From assembly GCA_050118555.1 (NCBI GenBank), contig JASFKQ010000187.1:1-7573 (forward strand): a DNA stretch of 7,573 bases, in the 5' to 3' direction. Shown piece after piece: positions 5,339 through 7,573 of the stretch. The notes beneath the pieces were generated by a model. It was not told where the DNA came from, did no database searches, and saw only the letters and a list, made by a program, of their open reading frames with translations. The stretch is from CALKKN01 sp050118555 (lineage in GTDB: Bacteria > Pseudomonadota > Gammaproteobacteria > Xanthomonadales > SZUA-36). Within the stretch, counting starts at the first letter, position 1; each line of letters opens with the position of its first letter. Made by a program: the position numbers and the translations under genes.

Positions 5339-7258
5339 ATGAACTTCTTCGAGCACCAGGACCGGGCACGCAAACAGTCCCGTTGGCTGATTCTGCTGTT
5401 TTTGCTGGCTGTGATCGCGATTGTCGCGGCGATCGACATGGTCGTGCTGTTCGCGCTCGGCGAGTCTTCCCGGGAAGCGGGCAGCCCGCCGCTGCCGCTT
5501 GCGGAAATGCTGCAATTGAACGCACCGCTGCTGCTCGGCGGCGCCGTCGTCAGCGTTGCGGTCATCACGCTGGCGAGCCTGTTCAAGGTGGCCAGCCTGC
5601 GGGGCGGGGGCGGCCAGGTGGCCCGCCAGCTTGGCGCGACCCTGGTGGAGGCGGACACGCAGGATCCGCTGCGCCGACGGCTGCTCAACGTGGTGGAGGA
5701 GATCGCCCTCGCTTCCGGTGTGACGGTGCCCGAAGTCTATGTGCTGGAACACGAGGCGGGCATCAATGCCTTTGCGGCGGGCTACAGCGCGGCGGATGCA
5801 GCCGTGACCGTCACCGAAGGCGCGCTGAACAAGCTCAGCCGGGCTGAGCTGCAGGGCGTGATCGCCCACGAATTCAGCCATATCCTGAATGGTGATATGC
5901 GCATCAACATCCGCTTGATGGGCGCACTCTTCGGCATCCTGCTGCTGGCTCTGATCGGGCGCCGATTTTTGATCCAGGCGCGGTTTGTGCGGTCATCCCG
6001 CGACCGCAACGGTGCAGCCATCGTCCTCATTGCGGTGGGACTTACCGCGATCGGTTACATCGGCCTGTTTTTCGGTCGCTGGATCAAGGCGGCGCTGTCG
6101 CGCCAGCGGGAATACCTCGCGGATGCCTCCGCCGTGCAGTTCACGCGCGAGCCGGATGGAATCGGTGGCGCGCTCAAGAAAATCGCGGTGTACAGCGAGG
6201 GTTCGTACCTCGATGCCGATGCCGAGGAAGTCAGCCACATGCTGTTCGGTGACGGGCGCCGGATGCTCCTGTTCTCGACGCATCCGCCGCTGAACGATCG
6301 CATCGCCCGCATCGATCCGCAATTCCGGCCCGAGGACCTAGAACAGCTGGCTGCTTCGATCATGCGCGAGCAGCAGGCCGCCGGTGAACGCGAGGAGCGC
6401 CCAAGCCGCGGGGGCGCGGCTGGCCGCAATCCCCTGGATCCCACGAACCTGGTCAAGGAAGTCGGCAACCCCGGATGGGAACGCATGTTGATGGCCGCCG
6501 CCGTGGCCGCGTCGCTGCCGGACGCGGTCGCCCGCGCGGCCCGCACCAGAGGCTGGGCGCCGGAAGTGCTCTTCTTCACCCTGCTGGACGCCGATGGCGA
6601 CGTGCGGGAGCGACAGTTGCTGGCTATCGCCCGCCGCATGGGGCCTGACAGCGAGTCGCAAACGCGCGCGCTGTTGCAGGCTGCCGGTCCACCCGCGCCG
6701 GAGCAGCGCCTGCCTTTGCTCGGCCTGGCTCTTCCCATGCTCAAGCGGCGCCCACCCGAAGACCTCAAGCAGGTGCTGGAGACGGCAAAAGAGCTGATCG
6801 ACGCCGATCAGAAGGTGGTGCCGTTCGAGTACCTGCTGGCCCGCAGCATTGGCCAGCACATCTGGGAGTCGCATAACCCCTCGCGCGTTCGAATTTCGGG
6901 TGATGCCCGCCTCGAGGGCAACCGGCAGGAGGCGTTGGAGGTCATGTCGATCCTGGCGCGCCACGGCAACACCGAACCGGAAGCCACGGGCGCCGCATTC
7001 GGCGCCGGGCTGAAGGAACTCGGGCTCGACCCGGCAACCCGCATGCCGGAGGTCGCGGACTGGGTCGCCGCCCTGGACCGGGCATTGCCGAAGCTGGACC
7101 GACTGGCGCCGTCCGAAAAGCAAAGCCTGGTCAGCGCCCTGGCCGCAATCACGCTGCAGGACGGACGCGCCGAACCCGTCGAACTGGAACTGCTGCGCGC
7201 CATCTGCGGACTCATCCACGTGCCCCTGCCGATACTTTCGGGGCAGGCTTCGGGGTGA
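5339..7258 (+). CDS. M48 family membrane zinc metallopeptidase (HtpX-like) with long C-terminal extension
   Basis: This 639-residue protein is much longer than HtpX (about 290). Two membrane segments come first (about 16-40 and 63-83). The zinc motif HEFSH (177-181) provides two histidines and the catalytic Glu178. Two more hydrophobic segments follow (about 193-210 and 227-246), then the third ligand Glu258 in SRQREYLADASAV (254-266). THPPLNDRI (314-322) is the usual end of the M48 core. The enzyme should cleave membrane or misfolded proteins from the inner membrane. Residues about 340-639 form an extension with a charged linker (341-365). It has three TerB-like acidic helix motifs: DADGDVRERQLLAIARR (417-433), IDADQKVVPFEYLLAR (487-502) and QDGRAEPVELELLRAI (607-622). 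No Shine-Dalgarno sequence precedes the ATG. An in-frame TAG at 5297-5299 limits earlier starts, and no ATG, GTG or TTG lies between, so this start is secure. It forms a probable operon with lemA. Peptidase assignment is firm; the role of the C-terminal half is inference. Confidence 0.93.
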   Translation: MNFFEHQDRARKQSRWLILLFLLAVIAIVAAIDMVVLFALGESSREAGSPPLPLAEMLQLNAPLLLGGAVVSVAVITLASLFKVASLRGGGGQVARQLGATLVEADTQDPLRRRLLNVVEEIALASGVTVPEVYVLEHEAGINAFAAGYSAADAAVTVTEGALNKLSRAELQGVIAHEFSHILNGDMRINIRLMGALFGILLLALIGRRFLIQARFVRSSRDRNGAAIVLIAVGLTAIGYIGLFFGRWIKAALSRQREYLADASAVQFTREPDGIGGALKKIAVYSEGSYLDADAEEVSHMLFGDGRRMLLFSTHPPLNDRIARIDPQFRPEDLEQLAASIMREQQAAGEREERPSRGGAAGRNPLDPTNLVKEVGNPGWERMLMAAAVAASLPDAVARAARTRGWAPEVLFFTLLDADGDVRERQLLAIARRMGPDSESQTRALLQAAGPPAPEQRLPLLGLALPMLKRRPPEDLKQVLETAKELIDADQKVVPFEYLLARSIGQHIWESHNPSRVRISGDARLEGNRQEALEVMSILARHGNTEPEATGAAFGAGLKELGLDPATRMPEVADWVAALDRALPKLDRLAPSEKQSLVSALAAITLQDGRAEPVELELLRAICGLIHVPLPILSGQASG

Positions 7259-7261
7259 GCC

Positions 7262-7515
7262 AGGAACGCAAAGGACGCGAAGTATGCAAAAGGCGCAAAG
7301 AAATTCATGGTGGTAGGGCAGGACAGCCCCTGGGTTTCCGGAGCGCCGTGCTGTTGATCAGTGCCGAAGGCGCGACTAAGAGATAAGGACTTTCCGCCGA
7401 GGACGCAGACCACGCAGAAGGATTTGGAACGGGGCTGGTGCCGCCCAGTAACCATTGACAATTTCTTCAGCGTATTCGGCGTATTCAGCGTATTCAGCGG
7501 AAAAACCGTCTTTCG
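7262..7515 (+). repeat. Dispersed repeat, copy B (after the M48 gene), with internal extra segment
   Basis: The copy starts with the same 11 bases as copy A, AGGAACGCAAA (7262-7272), three bases after the M48 stop codon. This leads into several GCAAAG/GCGAAG-type units up to about 7302. About 85 bases then intervene that copy A does not have in this orientation. From 7388 the homology to copy A resumes: GACTTTCCGCCGA, GACCACGCAGAA, GGCTGGTGC and AACCATTGA in the same order. It ends in three nine-base units CGTATTC(A/G)G (about 7470-7498). The matching right terminal arm is not found, so this copy is degenerate or truncated. The exact right border is uncertain. Confidence 0.75.
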
Positions 7516-7573
7516 CTTCGCCAGTCGAAGCCACCGACGCAAATGCCCTCGACGAACTTTCCGAGGTCCTACC
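7516..7573. other. Window end without an identified feature
   Basis: Together with copy B this completes a gene-free stretch of 315 bases after the M48 stop codon. I see no start site, terminator or RNA gene here. A short minus-strand frame runs off the window edge but shows no recognisable family. Confidence 0.5.

Noticed and set aside
7221..7247. Hairpin CCTGCC/GGCAGG near the M48 stop as a terminator
   Set aside because: It lies inside the coding sequence, has a broken stem and is not followed by a T run.
6338..7542. Long minus-strand frames (6338-7219 and 6808-7542) under the M48 gene and copy B
   Set aside because: They are antisense shadows. The second runs through repeat DNA giving low-complexity peptide such as FAPFAYFASFAF.

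Overview
The window reads as chromosomal DNA of a GC-rich gammaproteobacterium. The glutaminyl-tRNA synthetase is of the bacterial GlnS type, and the LemA/M48-peptidase pair also fits that group. I cannot name the genus. Five protein genes are supported: an exported protein of unknown function (429-1193, minus), a glutamate/aspartate-type cation symporter (1307-2602, minus), glnS (2723-4432, plus), lemA (4690-5271, plus) and a long M48 membrane metallopeptidase (5339-7258, plus). There is no tRNA, rRNA, CRISPR array or recognisable transposase.

Layout. Bases 1-55 are the tail of an off-window plus-strand transcript, ending in a strong intrinsic terminator. Bases 56-419 hold no credible gene but contain a long inverted repeat of about 330 bp whose two halves pair along most of their length. 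It starts with a 25-bp perfect arm (59-83 / 355-379). A second block of 27 consecutive pairs (135-161 / 270-296) contains seven G.U pairs when read as plus-strand RNA and no A.C pair. This is the most unusual object in the window and could be an undescribed structured RNA or a mobile-repeat relic. A third, direct, partial copy of its left end follows at 384-419.

The exported protein gene and the symporter gene both run leftward. The symporter and glnS diverge from a 120-bp intergenic region with overlapping promoter candidates for both directions. Uptake of acidic amino acids and charging of tRNA-Gln are therefore neighbours, but shared regulation is only an inference.

glnS, lemA and the M48 gene all run rightward. 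A member of one dispersed repeat family lies directly after the stop codon of glnS (4431-4583) and another after the stop of the M48 gene (7262-about 7515). The copies share an 11-base start, a conserved centre and variable short tandem units. The LemA and M48 genes lie 67 bp apart and probably form one membrane-associated unit. The M48 protein carries roughly 300 extra C-terminal residues with TerB-like acidic motifs.

All structural statements come from reading and pairing by eye. No folding, homology search or statistics were run.
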